Source: Vibrio neonatus
GTDB taxonomy: Bacteria > Pseudomonadota > Gammaproteobacteria > Enterobacterales > Vibrionaceae
Length of the DNA: 64,000 nucleotides
Assembly (NCBI RefSeq): GCF_024346975.1
Contig: NZ_AP024886.1
Location: 930,001 to 994,000 of the forward strand
Direction of reading: 5' to 3'
Below the pieces are notes generated by a model. That model was not told the origin of the DNA. It searched no databases and saw nothing but the letters and a program-made list of their open reading frames with translations. Positions 28,663 through 37,783 of this stretch are shown piece by piece. The first letter of the stretch is position 1, and each line of letters opens with the position of its first letter. The position numbers and the translations under genes are program-made.

Positions 28663-29631
28663 CTATCCTAGATTTCCATCGAGAGCTTTCTGAACATCTG
28701 TGGTAGAAGGCGGCGACATAATGAACCTAAAATCTATACGTCTATTCTTAGGGTCACTAGTTGGCTCAAGATGAGCATGACCTGTCACAGGCCTATCATC
28801 ACCGTAACCGCTGACACTAAATATTGGCTGGTGTTGCTTGTTCTGCATCAGCTTTAAAAGTTCAGTATCGTTCACCAACTTATTGAATGTATAGTTGGCC
28901 CGTGCAGTAGATAGATCTCGGTTGTCTGCGAACTGGTTTAGCAATGCTCCCCTGATCGGTACATTATCCGTATGTCCTTCAATGAAGACTGAGTTCAGTT
29001 TGCCTTTTGTCTCTGGAAGACAGTGCAAGTTGCTCGGCTGTTCGTCGGCGTAACAAGGGAGGATTTGAGCTAGAACGTTGGAGACAGTCTGTAAGCGCTC
29101 AAGATAAGTGTTATTTAGCGTAGCCTTACCCGTTGGAAAGAGAATCGCGTCTTCACCAAGGCGCATCACGCCATGCTCCATATCCATGTCTACCACCAAC
29201 CCATGCTTCTGAAGAGTACTTTCGATGGTATTGAGTAAAGCAACACGTGTTTGCGAGTTTTCTACTATCCCAGAAAGATAGCCCCTAGCAGCGTTTCTTT
29301 CGGAAATGAGCTTATCGTTCTGCTCTTCTAACTGTGCTTGAAGTACCTGAGACGCAGCTTCTTTCTTTAGTAACTCTGCGTTCTTTTGTTCTAGACTGAC
29401 TCGCATCTTGTTAGCTTGTTGTTCTTTTTCAACGAGCTTTGCTTCTCTACTTTTGAGTTTTGCAATGTTGGCTTGATATTCATTCTCTTTACGCAAACTG
29501 TCTTCGTTTGCTGACATCAAAGAAATCATAAAAACAGCGAGCAATATAATGAATACAAAAATCAAACCTGACATGATGTCTGAGACAGAAAGAATATAGC
29601 TTCCATCGTCTGAGTACTTTTTACTTGCCAC
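28663..29631 (-). CDS. ZorB-like MotB/OmpA-domain protein, third copy
   Basis: This 322-aa inner-membrane protein has an N-terminal span (SDIMSGLIFVFIILLAVFMI) with the conserved Asp of MotB/ZorB stators. A Lys/Glu-rich coiled coil (residues ~45-115) follows. The C-terminal OmpA-like peptidoglycan-binding domain shows IEGHTDNVPIRG, LSTARA and NRRIDFRFIM. It is a clear paralogue of the 258-aa protein at 30598-31374 but has a longer coiled coil. It follows the 321-aa protein by one base. In known Zorya, ZorB dimers anchor a ZorA pentamer to the cell wall; no extra zorA accompanies this copy. Confidence 0.8.
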   Translation of the reverse strand: MASKKYSDDGSYILSVSDIMSGLIFVFIILLAVFMISLMSANEDSLRKENEYQANIAKLKSREAKLVEKEQQANKMRVSLEQKNAELLKKEAASQVLQAQLEEQNDKLISERNAARGYLSGIVENSQTRVALLNTIESTLQKHGLVVDMDMEHGVMRLGEDAILFPTGKATLNNTYLERLQTVSNVLAQILPCYADEQPSNLHCLPETKGKLNSVFIEGHTDNVPIRGALLNQFADNRDLSTARANYTFNKLVNDTELLKLMQNKQHQPIFSVSGYGDDRPVTGHAHLEPTSDPKNRRIDFRFIMSPPSTTDVQKALDGNLG

Positions 29632-29632
29632 G

Positions 29633-30598
29633 TTACTTCACCATGTAGTCAGCACGTTTAGGTGCAAACTTTGTCGCATTCTTTAGCATGTATGAAGCTC
29701 GATACTGCCACAGACCGGTTTTACTCAAATGAATACCTAGGTTGAACTTGAGTTCTGGCAACAAGGAAACAACCTCATTAAAGCTGGTTACTTTAGTACC
29801 TAACTCAGCGATAAAACATGCTTCAGCTTGAGTTGAATAAGCAACAACAGCATTCCCAACTTGCATTATCAAATAGATATCATTATTACTGATCTCGCTT
29901 AATACTATACTTTGAGGGATGTAACGACCAAGCTCTGACCATGTCTCTGATGAGCAATAAATATCAATGTTTGAAACAAGCCCTTGTTTAACGTAGACGC
30001 GGAAGAAATGGTTCACCCAATGGAAATTAGGTGAATCAACAAACTCACCTGTTAAGTTACTGAAGAGTTCAAATTTTTCATCTATCCACGCTAGGTGCTG
30101 AGCTTCTAGAGCTCCAACAAAGCTACTAATATCTTTATCTAAGATTCCTTGATGATTGGATGCAAAACGCCTAGCTCTACTAGAACCAAGTTTGACATCT
30201 AATGAGAGATTGAAGATGTCAGAGGCTAGTTCTGGTAGTTTCGTCGATAACCTAGACTGGGTAAGATTGTTAATATTAGTTAAAAGCACATCACAACTAA
30301 TGACATCATTGCGCGACTTAAAAACCGTATAAGCTTGTGGCCAGAAATTTTCAACTTCCAGTACATTACCCATAGCAGCTCGCTTCGAGGGTTCTAAAAC
30401 ACATAAATGCGCCATAACCCTTTGACCGTAAAGAGAAACATTCTTGGTATTTAATTTATTTTGCTGAGTTAAGTGCTCTGTGTGCTTAAAACCTATGCGC
30501 AACTCGTCATCCGTTGGTGCCCAAGATTGATTAATTAATTGTGTATGTATATGCCTCGAAGCATTTGCTAATGACGATGCTACACTGAACTTATTCAT
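29633..30598 (-). CDS. Protein of unknown function in the Zorya-like operon, possible diverged ZorC-like protein
   Basis: The 321-aa soluble protein starts in a TAATG overlap with the upstream zorB-like stop. Its C-terminal part (FRVYVKQGLVSNIDIYCSSE, then TWSELGRYI and DIYLIMQVGNAVVAYST) parallels the end of the 473-aa ZorC-like protein (FKRVRFFLTNRSWSLL, then EICIFDVGNYFIVERF). Both have a hydrophobic strand, a Trp-x2-Leu and a strand with VGN. That resemblance is by eye only. The position after a second zorA-zorB repeats the first module's order, which supports a role equivalent to ZorC. Confidence 0.5.
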   Translation of the reverse strand: MNKFSVASSLANASRHIHTQLINQSWAPTDDELRIGFKHTEHLTQQNKLNTKNVSLYGQRVMAHLCVLEPSKRAAMGNVLEVENFWPQAYTVFKSRNDVISCDVLLTNINNLTQSRLSTKLPELASDIFNLSLDVKLGSSRARRFASNHQGILDKDISSFVGALEAQHLAWIDEKFELFSNLTGEFVDSPNFHWVNHFFRVYVKQGLVSNIDIYCSSETWSELGRYIPQSIVLSEISNNDIYLIMQVGNAVVAYSTQAEACFIAELGTKVTSFNEVVSLLPELKFNLGIHLSKTGLWQYRASYMLKNATKFAPKRADYMVK

Positions 30599-31374
30599 TA
30601 GAGGTTTCCCTCAATTGCATTCTGAGCTTCAGTTACAGTTGGTGGAGTCATAATAAACCTGAAGTCAATGCGTCGGTTTATAGGATCATTTTTAGGGTAC
30701 GGATGTGCATGTCCTGGAACAGGCCTGCCTTCACCATAGCCACTCACACTAATTACAGGTTGAGCATTGGTGTTTAACATTGAAGCTAGCAGTGGTTGAC
30801 TGTTAGTGACTTCACGATAAGTAAACATGGCTCTATCCGCGGATAGCTCCCAGTTATCCTTATACTTTTTAGCAAGTCGCCCTCCAATTGGGACATTATC
30901 CGTGTGCCCTTCAATAAAAACTGAGTCGATCTTTCCTTGGGTATCAGCTAGGCACTTTCCATTATCAGGTTGATTGCTACCATAACAAGGTAGAATCTCT
31001 GCTAGTACTTGCGCCACAACCTCCAAGCGCTCTAACTGCTCCCCACGTAAATCAGCCGACCCCGTTGTAAATCGTACAGCATTCTCATTTAAACGAAGTA
31101 CACCATGCTCCGCATCGATATCTACCTCGATGCTGCGTTTAGCTAGAGCATCTTGAATATCAGTCAGCATAGCACCACGCATACGATTGTTTTCTTCAAA
31201 TCTACTCAAAATCTGAGTTAACTCTTGCATTTTCTCTTCGTGTTCTCTCGATGCAATCAAGAAGTCGATAACGAAAATTGCAAGGGTAATAATGAAGATA
31301 AACATTAAACCGGACATGATGTCTGAAACAGACATCATGTAACTTGAGTCCTCACTTTGCCTTTTCAGTCTCAC
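30598..31374 (-). CDS. zorB: ZorB-like MotB/OmpA-domain stator protein, second copy
   Basis: In this 258-aa protein an N-terminal membrane helix (SDIMSGLMFIFIITLAIFVI) carries the conserved stator Asp. After a short coiled coil comes an OmpA-like domain with IEGHTDNVPIGG, ELSADRA and SGYGEGRPVPGHAH, ending NRRIDFRFIM. These residues bind peptidoglycan in MotB and ZorB. It overlaps the upstream zorA-like gene by 4 bp (ATGA), so the two are probably made in fixed ratio and assemble as a proton- or sodium-driven ZorA-ZorB complex. Confidence 0.85.
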   Translation of the reverse strand: MRLKRQSEDSSYMMSVSDIMSGLMFIFIITLAIFVIDFLIASREHEEKMQELTQILSRFEENNRMRGAMLTDIQDALAKRSIEVDIDAEHGVLRLNENAVRFTTGSADLRGEQLERLEVVAQVLAEILPCYGSNQPDNGKCLADTQGKIDSVFIEGHTDNVPIGGRLAKKYKDNWELSADRAMFTYREVTNSQPLLASMLNTNAQPVISVSGYGEGRPVPGHAHPYPKNDPINRRIDFRFIMTPPTVTEAQNAIEGNL

Positions 31375-33263
31375 GCTTGAGCTACCTTCTTATACTCGGT
31401 ACTCGAAAGGTCGTTTACTAATGCACCAATCTCATTCGCGGCTTCCATTAGGTTATTTGCAACATCTGCAGACTTACTATCCATGTTCAGTAGCTGCTTG
31501 TTCGCGTGAGTAGCATATTGCTCTAAGCCTTGGTTGAGTTGTTCAAAAGACTGGTTCAGAGAAGCTTCAAACTGAGTGGCAAAGCCAGCTTGCGAAGCAA
31601 CAAGTGAATTCAATTGCTCGGCAGCCTTAGAGATAGCTTGGTTTGATTGAGCTGTAGTCATTACACTCACTTGAGCGTGCTCTACCAAGCCTTGGAACTG
31701 CTTAAGGGTGTTACTTGTTTGTTGATTAGCCTCAACGAACTGATGTGATGCAGAATCTAGATTAGTCATCACTTGGTTGAATCCTTCCAAGCAGTTCATC
31801 GAGCTTGAATTCAGCTGGTTGACCACTTGAACATTGCCAACAAGTTCAGCATTCATCTTCTTGAAGCTATCGACTACATACGGAAGTTGAGCTATCGAAT
31901 CTGCTACAGCAGATTCTGCAGTGCGCATCTGCTGAGCTAAATTAGAAACTTGCTCACTCAGGCTTTCGGCTACCTGCTGTAACATCAGTGGCAACATTTC
32001 ACTGGTCAATGTCTGATATTGCTGCAATGAACTATTCATGTGTTCAGACGTTAGCTGAGCCAACTGGTGCGGGATATTCGCAAACTCAACTGACGTTTGG
32101 CGCATCGTGGTTGTGTAGTTTTCAGAAACCTCAATAACTTTAGCTTGAACAGTGTCTGTCATCGCTGAAACTACGTTTTCTACGTGAGTAATCACTTCTT
32201 GTTCACGAGACGACATCTCTTCAACTGAAGTCGATAGCTGTTGAGTTAAGCTTTGAACTGAGGCCTCTAGATTCGAGGTCAATTTTGAAGTGGTTTCCCA
32301 AGTCTTGTCTTGCGCTTCCGAGAAACGCTCTATATTAGACAGTAGCCCAGTATTCATCTCCTGTAGGACAATACCCATCTGCTTGATCTCTGTGCCAGCA
32401 GTCTTCAGTAAGGATTCTCGGAATTCACGAGATACACGGCTAATGGTTTCGTCGGTGATTCGTTGTTGGTCTACTTGGAAATCAGTCAGTGCTTTTGTCT
32501 GAGCTTCAGTCGCTTCAAGTTGCATTGCAGCCAACTTATCAGAATCAATCACTTCAACATGTGAAGCTAGGTAGTCACTAAAGTCTTTAACTGTGACTTC
32601 TAATTTATGGAAACGCGATTTCTCATACCAAGAGAAAATCATAGAGCAGATAATACCCACTACAGAGGTGGTAAATGCAATACTAGCACCAGATAGAAGT
32701 GGATTTAACGAAGCTTTAGCCGATTCAATATCTGATGAACTTAAGCCTACAGAAGCCTCACTAATACCTATCATCAAACCAACGAAGGTAAACAATAAAC
32801 CTGCGCCCGTCAGCATGTTTGGGATCGCGGTGTATTGTCGAACATTCACATGAGGCTCAACAACCGTTTCCATATTGAACACTGAGTTTACCTGTACTGT
32901 ATTTCTCAGCACTGGCGCTTGACCCGGCTTACGAGTGTAGTGAGTATCCGGAAGCTGCATACTTCTGCAATAAGATCTCCACGATGGTGCTAAATACTTT
33001 ACTTTTTGAATCAGCGAATGAATCTTGTCGTAATTTTGATATGCAATAGATGCTGAATTAGGTATCCAATCCTGTTCCACTTCATTACCTTCGTCATCGT
33101 CATCAACCTGATGCTTTAGCTTACCAAGTTCGCTAATTGCCTGATTAAGTTGTTTAATCAGTTTTCCAGTCGCACCATGCAACGTAAATGCAGCCACTAG
33201 CGCACCAATGATGATCAATGCACTAAAGATAACCGTTAAAGGATCTTGAAGAATTGTGGTCAT
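31371..33263 (-). CDS. zorA: ZorA-like MotA-family motor protein, second copy
   Basis: The 630-aa inner-membrane protein has one N-terminal span (TVIFSALIIIGALVAAFTLH) and the paired MotA-type helices (AIPNMLTGAGLLFTFVGLMI at ~150-170 and SGASIAFTTSVVGIICSMIF at ~190-215). A tail of about 400 residues is almost entirely predicted coiled coil (Gln/Ser/Glu/Leu-rich heptads). Long cytoplasmic tails of this kind mark ZorA and distinguish it from MotA/ExbB. The gene starts in a TAATG overlap with the upstream zorC-like gene. Confidence 0.85.
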   Translation of the reverse strand: MTTILQDPLTVIFSALIIIGALVAAFTLHGATGKLIKQLNQAISELGKLKHQVDDDDEGNEVEQDWIPNSASIAYQNYDKIHSLIQKVKYLAPSWRSYCRSMQLPDTHYTRKPGQAPVLRNTVQVNSVFNMETVVEPHVNVRQYTAIPNMLTGAGLLFTFVGLMIGISEASVGLSSSDIESAKASLNPLLSGASIAFTTSVVGIICSMIFSWYEKSRFHKLEVTVKDFSDYLASHVEVIDSDKLAAMQLEATEAQTKALTDFQVDQQRITDETISRVSREFRESLLKTAGTEIKQMGIVLQEMNTGLLSNIERFSEAQDKTWETTSKLTSNLEASVQSLTQQLSTSVEEMSSREQEVITHVENVVSAMTDTVQAKVIEVSENYTTTMRQTSVEFANIPHQLAQLTSEHMNSSLQQYQTLTSEMLPLMLQQVAESLSEQVSNLAQQMRTAESAVADSIAQLPYVVDSFKKMNAELVGNVQVVNQLNSSSMNCLEGFNQVMTNLDSASHQFVEANQQTSNTLKQFQGLVEHAQVSVMTTAQSNQAISKAAEQLNSLVASQAGFATQFEASLNQSFEQLNQGLEQYATHANKQLLNMDSKSADVANNLMEAANEIGALVNDLSSTEYKKVAQA

Positions 33264-34684
33264 TAAAATCTTTTTCCTGTTTTGAAGTAGGTCGCTTTGT
33301 CATAAACGTTGTGATAACGCCTATCTAAATCATTATTTACTTTTAATTGCTGGTCAGCCTTCAATGGTTGTAACCAATATGAAGGGGCTTTTTTACCTAG
33401 TTTCACACCCTTACCATCTAGGAATCGAGCAATACGATGTTGGTAATAGCTAAGGTGGTCTAAAACCCAATCAGGTTCTAAGGTGCTAATATTTTCTGCA
33501 TCTATATATTCACTTTCGAATAAGACTCTTTCTATTTCGTCACTTCGCAGGAATATGCCTAGATCAAAATGGGAGCCTATAAAACGTTCGACGATAAAAT
33601 AATTTCCTACATCAAAGATGCAAATCTCACTCTGATCATTCAATGGGGAGCTTGTCATTGTTTGGACTCTTAGTTCATCTAAATCTACTTTGTCCTTAAG
33701 TAGTGACCATGAACGATTAGTCAAAAAGAAGCGAACCCTTTTGAATTCATCGGTATAGTTTGACCAAAACATTATCCTACTTTGTAAGTTCCGAACTTGT
33801 CGCTCATTCAACGAATCATCGTTACTTGTTTCTATCAATAATTTAAAGAGATTTGAAACAGACTTATACTCAGTAACATTGAATAAACTCTTAAGCTTTA
33901 ACTGAGACTCTTTAGAAAGCCGATACCAAAGCGTATTTTTTGAATCCGGCAAGCAATGGCTTTTTATCCATTTTTCAAATGGTGACTCTGCTGTTATCAG
34001 AGAAACCTTAGTCAACAGCCTCTCTAACTGTTCAATAGTTTGATCTTGTTCTACTAAGTCTTGACAGCTTCGCCACCAAGTCAGTTGAGCTGTACTAGGA
34101 TTTTGTGGCAATGCACACTCAGCTGCATCAGCAATATGGGTTACGTGCGATCCTTTTGATTCCATTTTTAATGATTTAAAGAAGGTAACAATACTCTTGC
34201 CATTGGCAAGTATGGCTTTAGCACCTAATTCAAACTGGCGATTAATCAAGTAGCGTGTAATTTCTACCTGCTGTTTCGTCGTTCTAGAAAAATGTCTTGG
34301 TAGTACTCTAGGGAAATCACACAACAAGACTTTAGCCATTGAGACATAGTCACGTGCGATGCCGGAGATTAGATTAAGGCTAAGTTTAGAAAATCGAGAT
34401 TCATCTTGTTGAATTGCCTCCCAAACTATCGCAACAACACCTTGCCTAACCCTTTCATCTAAAGACTCATACTGCGATTCAGATCGCAGTAAAATAAGCC
34501 ACTCTAGTTCTGAGAGCTTTCCTGACTCCTTCAGCTTCGTTGCTAACGTCGTGATTTTCTTATCGGCTAAAAATAAGGTATCTGTATCTCGCTTCGCCAT
34601 TGAGTTCGTGGTGTCATCTATTAACTCAGCCAGTTTGGTAAACTTTGGTAGCACAGGCTCAATAAACCATGATGTTGACTTCAT
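33263..34684 (-). CDS. zorC: ZorC-like protein (possible EH-signature domain)
   Basis: The 473-aa soluble protein sits directly after a zorA-zorB pair, the position of zorC. The N-terminal half is helical. Toward the C-terminus are IMFWSNYTDEFKRVRFFLTN, RSWSLL and SEICIFDVGNYFIVERFIGS, resembling the EH-signature region of ZorC proteins as I remember it. In Zorya, ZorC is a cytosolic component that acts on invading DNA downstream of the motor. The gene starts one base after zorB, without its own promoter. The name rests on context plus partial motif resemblance. Confidence 0.6.
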   Translation of the reverse strand: MKSTSWFIEPVLPKFTKLAELIDDTTNSMAKRDTDTLFLADKKITTLATKLKESGKLSELEWLILLRSESQYESLDERVRQGVVAIVWEAIQQDESRFSKLSLNLISGIARDYVSMAKVLLCDFPRVLPRHFSRTTKQQVEITRYLINRQFELGAKAILANGKSIVTFFKSLKMESKGSHVTHIADAAECALPQNPSTAQLTWWRSCQDLVEQDQTIEQLERLLTKVSLITAESPFEKWIKSHCLPDSKNTLWYRLSKESQLKLKSLFNVTEYKSVSNLFKLLIETSNDDSLNERQVRNLQSRIMFWSNYTDEFKRVRFFLTNRSWSLLKDKVDLDELRVQTMTSSPLNDQSEICIFDVGNYFIVERFIGSHFDLGIFLRSDEIERVLFESEYIDAENISTLEPDWVLDHLSYYQHRIARFLDGKGVKLGKKAPSYWLQPLKADQQLKVNNDLDRRYHNVYDKATYFKTGKRF

Positions 34685-34685
34685 A

Positions 34686-35327
34686 TTACTTGCCCATCAA
34701 CTCCGTAAGATCACGACTCTTAAACTCGAACCTGAACACTACTTCCCTATTTTTGTATGCAGGTCGTTTTGGTTCAGCATCTAGGTTTCCTCGAGCAGCA
34801 GGAAGAATCTTGTCCATAAACTGTCCTTTATAAGGAAAGATCATCTGTTCAATATAACTCGTTACTGCCTCAGCTCGATTAAGACTGAGAGACAATGCTC
34901 TTCCCTCTCCTTCACCTATATCCGCATTTCCTTCGATAACAAGGTGTAATACTTCTTTAGATGTGCTCTCATTGAGAAATATAGCTTGGCTATAAATTGG
35001 TATTAACTTCTTAAGAAATAACTTCGATGGCGCATTTATCGATGAACTATTGTCCCCGAAATTCAAGCCCTCAGTTAACGATAGTGAGCCTGTTTGCAAA
35101 TCAACTTTTGACTGTATTCCAGCCTTATCTAGTCCTTTTTGAATCTCTTCAATAATGACAATACGATTACTTTTAGATTGCTCTTGATACTTATAAAGTT
35201 GTGCCAAGGTGACAATCAAGAACAAAGCAAATACCATCAACAAGCCTGCCATTAGATCACCTATGGATAACCAAGTACCTGTTTCGTCTATTTGTTCTTC
35301 TTCATGTTGTTCTATAAATGTATTCAT
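34686..35327 (-). CDS. zorB: ZorB-like MotB/OmpA-domain stator protein, first copy
   Basis: In this 213-aa protein the membrane helix follows an acidic N-terminus (IGDLMAGLLMVFALFLIVTL) and has the conserved stator Asp. The C-terminal OmpA-like domain is compact and divergent: IEGNADIGEGEG stands where the other copies have IEGHTDNVP, and SLSLNRAEAV matches the LSxxRA peptidoglycan motif. The end REVVFRFEFKS matches the usual NRRxxFRF strand. The start overlaps the zorA stop (TAATG). Different OmpA loops suggest a different cell-wall contact from copies two and three. Confidence 0.82.
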   Translation of the reverse strand: MNTFIEQHEEEQIDETGTWLSIGDLMAGLLMVFALFLIVTLAQLYKYQEQSKSNRIVIIEEIQKGLDKAGIQSKVDLQTGSLSLTEGLNFGDNSSSINAPSKLFLKKLIPIYSQAIFLNESTSKEVLHLVIEGNADIGEGEGRALSLSLNRAEAVTSYIEQMIFPYKGQFMDKILPAARGNLDAEPKRPAYKNREVVFRFEFKSRDLTELMGK

Positions 35328-37783
35328 TAGACAACCAACGCTTTTTCTTCTCTAAGCGATGCTTTTTCTTGCTGCGCTTCTACTATAACAGTACTCATAA
35401 GTTCAGCCACATAACCCAATTTGTTGTAGATACTCGTAGATGCAGCATCAAATGACGCAAAGTACTCTTCAGTTGACTTGTTAGCACGCATAAAGTAATC
35501 ATCCATTTCTGGGCGCATTTGGGATGCGACCAATGAAAACTGTTTCGATGCTTCACTAAATGACTTACCTAAATCTGCAACTTGACGACCAATTGACTGC
35601 TGAACCAATTGAATCTCACTTGTCCAACTGGCCTTTTCTAGCCCTATAGCTTTTGCCATTGATTGAACTCGCTCTGCCGCATCAGCCAATTGTTCATGCT
35701 GCTTATCAAGCTCTAAGAACAACGCCTTACGTTTCTGGTACTCATCTTCAAATGCATCTTTGAAGTTTTCTACAACCTCATTTAGGCCACTCTTCTGCTC
35801 ATTCAGAGACTCGTCTAACAATCTATTTTGTTCGGTAAAATAATGAGTAAGATTTTTTTGATAATCTTCTCTAAAGCGCTCTAGTTCACCCTGAATAGTT
35901 GAAGACATATTTAGAACTTTAGTATCAATATCACCTAAACCCGTCTCCAACTCTTGCCTTGCATTCATCATAAGTGACGCAGATTCCACACCTACACTTT
36001 TCAGCGTATTTGCTTGCTCATCAAACATAGACTTTGAATCAGCGATAATCGTTGAGAATGATTCCGTTTGTTGCTTAATCGACTTATTGCCAAGCTCGAC
36101 AATTCCCTTAACTTCTTCAGAAATATCTGAAAGGGCCTTTGTACTATTGTCGGCAAACTCATTTAATGAGCGATCCATTGAGCTTGCAAATGCACCTAGC
36201 TTAATAAGAGTTTGTTTTTCAAAGTTAACAACTGTCTCTGTTGCCTTTGACATTTCTTGGACTGAATTGACCACATTTTGATTTAGCTCATCGGTTACAT
36301 CAGCAAAGCGTGAAACCACTTTGTTAGTATCGCTCAGCTCATCAGTAACCGGTTTAACTACCTCTTCACCCATTTTCTCTACAAGATGCTCGAATTCATT
36401 CATTCTTGATTTAGAAAGATCTTCTATGCCAGCGACAGTAGATGCCGAGTGCATATTGATCTCTTCTAGCTTGGCAAAAATTGGCGTTGAAATGACTTCT
36501 GCGAGAGCTTGGCGTAACTGAGTATCAGACGATTGAGCTATCAGCAATTCATTAGTATTTGCGACACTCTGAGCAATATTGGTCGAAGAAGAATTAAGAG
36601 CTGATAGGTTCTGAAGAATAGGTTTTTGCAATTCTTGCTGTAATGCATCGATTAGCTGAGCTTGAGTCAGCGGCTCATTATTCTGTTGAGTTAGTGATCC
36701 TAGCACTTCCGAGATGGCAAACATTGCTGTGTTTATCTGCGAAGACTCTTGAGCCACTTGACCTATAGCTGAAACTGTTGGATTTGTTACTTTCGTTTCC
36801 AAGTTGTTTTCTAGAATATCTGGAGTAACTTGGTTCTCGACTAATGTGTCAAGTCCCGACAGTCTATTAGTAATATTGGATAAGTCTTCACGCAATGGTT
36901 GGGTAACACTTGTTTCGATTGCTGTGCCAATATGCTGAGCAAGTGATTGTCCTAATAAGTCTTCATTATGCTTTAGAGATGAAACTATAGAAATGAGGTC
37001 TTTATGCAGTATTGAGATACTCTGTTCTAATGCTTTAGCATTTTGACCGGAGAATTGTTCATATTCCTCACTAGTAAGCGCTGAAGGTTTCGCAACGAGC
37101 GATTGTAGTGAGTCAACCAGACTTGAAAAGTCTGCTAATTCATTTTTGCTTTCTTTCTGATGTTCAACTAGTTGGTTCAACAAGTCACTTCCAGAAAGCA
37201 GCTTAGAGCTATTTTGAATTTGACGAAGCACCTTCTCACGCTTCTTAGCTTGAGACGCAATCAATATGGACAATATTGCCATAAATATAAAGCTCGCTCC
37301 CATACCTGCTATCGAGGTTTGAAAAGCTGTACCTAAGCCCTCAATTAATCCCATAGCCTTTGATACTAACTGTTCAGAATTAGCGCCAATGCCATCTAAA
37401 GAGCCTAAGCCAATGGTGATACCAAAAAAGGTACCTAAAATACCTATGGTAGTTAGAATTGCGGGTACTGATTTGAATGCTGCGCTACTAAAAGACGGTA
37501 CCATTACATCTGCTGGACGTAATAATAATACCGTAGAGCCCTCAAACGACACTTTCTTCGTATTTTTACTGGTATGTGTCGCACATGATTGACTTGCCAA
37601 CGCTTGAGCTTCTTCGCTTAGCCTGTCGATTGGAGAGTCTTTACTGGAGCTTATTTCTTCAAACGCAGCTAAAGTTTGACCGATAGTATACGCGTATTTT
37701 GCTCTAGCACTTCCGAGCCTAAATAGGCACCAAACCAATACTAAAGCGGTAAATGTGATAAAAGCAATATTAATTAGAGGCAT
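35327..37783 (-). CDS. zorA: ZorA-like MotA-family motor protein with very long tail, first copy
   Basis: This 818-aa protein has an N-terminal span (NIAFITFTALVLVWCLF), then MotA-type helices (VPAILTTIGILGTFFGITIG at ~108-128 and FQTSIAGMGASFIFMAILSI at ~158-178). The tail is about 630 residues, dominated by coiled-coil heptads. In characterised Zorya the ZorA tail projects into the cytoplasm and passes the signal of phage attack to effectors. This tail is over 200 residues longer than that of the second copy. The start overlaps the 119-aa gene by 10 bp. Confidence 0.87.
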   Translation of the reverse strand: MPLINIAFITFTALVLVWCLFRLGSARAKYAYTIGQTLAAFEEISSSKDSPIDRLSEEAQALASQSCATHTSKNTKKVSFEGSTVLLLRPADVMVPSFSSAAFKSVPAILTTIGILGTFFGITIGLGSLDGIGANSEQLVSKAMGLIEGLGTAFQTSIAGMGASFIFMAILSILIASQAKKREKVLRQIQNSSKLLSGSDLLNQLVEHQKESKNELADFSSLVDSLQSLVAKPSALTSEEYEQFSGQNAKALEQSISILHKDLISIVSSLKHNEDLLGQSLAQHIGTAIETSVTQPLREDLSNITNRLSGLDTLVENQVTPDILENNLETKVTNPTVSAIGQVAQESSQINTAMFAISEVLGSLTQQNNEPLTQAQLIDALQQELQKPILQNLSALNSSSTNIAQSVANTNELLIAQSSDTQLRQALAEVISTPIFAKLEEINMHSASTVAGIEDLSKSRMNEFEHLVEKMGEEVVKPVTDELSDTNKVVSRFADVTDELNQNVVNSVQEMSKATETVVNFEKQTLIKLGAFASSMDRSLNEFADNSTKALSDISEEVKGIVELGNKSIKQQTESFSTIIADSKSMFDEQANTLKSVGVESASLMMNARQELETGLGDIDTKVLNMSSTIQGELERFREDYQKNLTHYFTEQNRLLDESLNEQKSGLNEVVENFKDAFEDEYQKRKALFLELDKQHEQLADAAERVQSMAKAIGLEKASWTSEIQLVQQSIGRQVADLGKSFSEASKQFSLVASQMRPEMDDYFMRANKSTEEYFASFDAASTSIYNKLGYVAELMSTVIVEAQQEKASLREEKALVV

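Noticed and set aside
28663..37783. Flagellar MotAB or ExbBD/TolQR as the identity of the motor genes
   Set aside because: The 400-630-residue coiled-coil tails, the OmpA-domain partner and the ZorC-like gene fit Zorya; no flagellar or TonB/Tol genes are present.
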